From NCBI GenBank assembly GCA_020634435.1, contig JACKBS010000012.1, positions 1 through 64,000 on the forward strand: 64,000 bases of DNA, read 5' to 3'. The DNA is from Ardenticatenaceae bacterium. Lineage in GTDB: Bacteria; Chloroflexota; Anaerolineae; Promineifilales; Promineifilaceae. The notes beneath the pieces were generated by a model. The model did no database searches, was not told the origin of the DNA, and saw only the letters and a list, made by a program, of their open reading frames with translations. Positions 62,977-64,000 of this stretch are shown in pieces. The stretch's first letter is position 1. Every line of letters begins with the position of its first letter. A program made the translations under genes and the position numbers.

Positions 62977-64000
62977 ATGACCGTCTTACGTTTTGATGAC
63001 AACCGTGGTGGCTTGACCTATCCCTTCCTGCCCGAAATACGGCAATGGCAAATTGTTTCCCGTTCTTTCACCAACGAGGCAGAACTCAACAAAATATTCC
63101 AGGCAACCGAACCAACTTTACGCTGGGTCAAAGACGACAAGGTTCTGGACCTGCTGGTGCCAGAGATGGATACCGAAACCTTTCTGGCCCGCGCGGGCCT
63201 GCGGCTCTCGATGCACAAAGGCGGCTACGTGCTGTCTAAACGACTCTCCCGCGTGATGCGGCCGTTTCGGTACTGGTGCTTCTTCGATGAGGCTGAGATC
63301 ACCATCGACTACAACGAACTGCTCGACGCGAAGTTGTGGGACGGCAGTGGTCAGGTCAGCCGCGGCTTCATCCAGCGCCTGGCTGACAGTTTGGAACTGG
63401 ACGAACGCCACCGCCACGAACTGCTGCACACCAACCGGTTCGAGGTGACGACGCTGCACGCTGGTGGGCAGGACAAGGGGCATGTGCTGGTGGTGGATGA
63501 TTTAGCAGTAGATTTCATGTTCCCGGCCAATAGTGCTAAACAGGAGCTGGCCTTGGTAGACGGCCGTATCTTCATCGGCTTGCAACCCATCCACAGCGAA
63601 GACCAGTTCTGCCTGGACATCCAAAGCCTCATCAACCTGCACCCGTTCTTCCAGCCGGAACATCTGCTGGCCTGGGCGGGGATGGACAGCGCGCTGTTTC
63701 TGGAACGGATTCGGAACGGCCGTTTAGCCAGCGTCCTCAATCGTTTGTACGATGCAGATTCCGTGTCTGACCTCGACACCCTGACCAACTGGCACGTAGG
63801 TGAGTATATTGCCAGCGGCGGCAGCTTGATGTGGTTTGCCGGGATGGTGAAAGCGGTGGCCCGGCAGCATCTCAAACGGTTGGGTAGTCGCGCCAGCAAG
63901 CTGCGCTGTCCCGCACCCGGTGGCCGTTATTACATCTTTCCGGCGGCTATCGGCAACCGGCAGGTGCCAGAAGGTCACATCGAGTTGGACCCTGCCTGCG
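62977..64000 (+). CDS. Large unknown protein, 3-prime end outside window
   Basis: At least 341 residues from the ATG at 62977 (TAAGGAG upstream), no stop to the right edge. Near the end RNGRLASVLNRLYDADSVSDL is followed by a Cys-Pro-rich RCPAPGGRYYIFPAA segment. This recalls the RCPxxxPG-type segment ahead of the DxDGD active site of single-subunit double-psi-barrel RNA polymerases (YonO-like or cellular RdRP), but the metal motif would lie beyond the window, so this is only a hypothesis. Codon use and ACGGCCGT copies match the resident element. Confidence 0.5.
   Translation, partial: MTVLRFDDNRGGLTYPFLPEIRQWQIVSRSFTNEAELNKIFQATEPTLRWVKDDKVLDLLVPEMDTETFLARAGLRLSMHKGGYVLSKRLSRVMRPFRYWCFFDEAEITIDYNELLDAKLWDGSGQVSRGFIQRLADSLELDERHRHELLHTNRFEVTTLHAGGQDKGHVLVVDDLAVDFMFPANSAKQELALVDGRIFIGLQPIHSEDQFCLDIQSLINLHPFFQPEHLLAWAGMDSALFLERIRNGRLASVLNRLYDADSVSDLDTLTNWHVGEYIASGGSLMWFAGMVKAVARQHLKRLGSRASKLRCPAPGGRYYIFPAAIGNRQVPEGHIELDPAC

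Larger units (their letters stand above)
2378..63722. repeat. Dispersed octamer palindrome ACGGCCGT
   Basis: Hand count gives about 60 exact copies in 64 kb, mostly as AACGGCCGTT-like cores; one copy would be expected by chance in a sequence of this length. It occurs in coding and non-coding DNA, in all frames, giving TAV, NGR and GRP-type peptides. It is absent from the NACHT gene (33.2-37.4 kb), the first TolB gene and the subtilase. Confidence 0.9.

Noticed and set aside
1..64000. tRNA or rRNA genes
   Set aside because: No cloverleaf with CCA-proximal or GTTCRA pattern, nor rRNA-like sequence, was noticed by eye; a covariance search would be needed to exclude them fully.

Overview
The window (64 kb) comes from a bacterium, most probably a filamentous or multicellular member of the Chloroflexota (Anaerolineae-like). 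This is an inference from content, not from a marker gene: CHAT/TPR and TolB-type proteins, exported proteins with a [YF]LP(hydrophobic)R motif, orphan DnaA-N and RhuM genes, and an octamer palindrome ACGGCCGT present about 60 times where about one copy is expected by chance. No rRNA, tRNA or CRISPR array was seen.

Left block (1-10 kb, minus strand): a compact operon of a sigma-70-type factor, a zinc-binding anti-sigma-like protein, a TPR-CHAT protease, a subtilase, an animal-type haem peroxidase and a tyrosinase-VWA fusion cut by the window edge. Two genes share a two-box promoter-like motif with identical spacing. It looks like a regulated protease plus phenol/peroxide oxidase system, and is the best candidate for an undescribed system here.

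Middle-left block (10-21.7 kb, plus strand): a PRTRC cassette (ParB, E, C, two tandem F-like proteins, B, A/JAB, ThiF/E1) with an IS607-family element inserted between B and A. A MntA-HepT-like toxin-antitoxin pair precedes it.

Middle block (21.9-41.2 kb): an accessory zone with an exported phospholipase D-like protein, small toxin-antitoxin-like genes and a second, decayed copy of PRTRC material: JAB fused to an unknown domain, two ThiF pseudogenes sharing one nonsense codon, RadC and ParB fragments, paralogues of cassette-end genes, and an intact RadC. A 1380-residue NACHT-HEAT protein with an effector-associated-like N-terminal domain is inserted here on the opposite strand.

Right block (41-64 kb): two large exported beta-propeller-repeat proteins, the first followed by a duplicated 3-prime end of the upstream gene; a methyltransferase-SNF2 helicase fusion; an ATPase; a broken RhuM gene; an orphan DnaA-N protein; an antirepressor; an RNase H gene split by a TnpB-only IS605-type element; DUF4326; DUF5678 plus retropepsin-like pair; and a long open frame running off the right edge. 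A 75-nt conserved leader with a covarying hairpin occurs twice. The whole 10-64 kb stretch reads as a plasmid-like or integrative element with cargo and repeated internal duplication. Many genes carry single-base indels, so either decay or uncorrected long-read errors must be considered.
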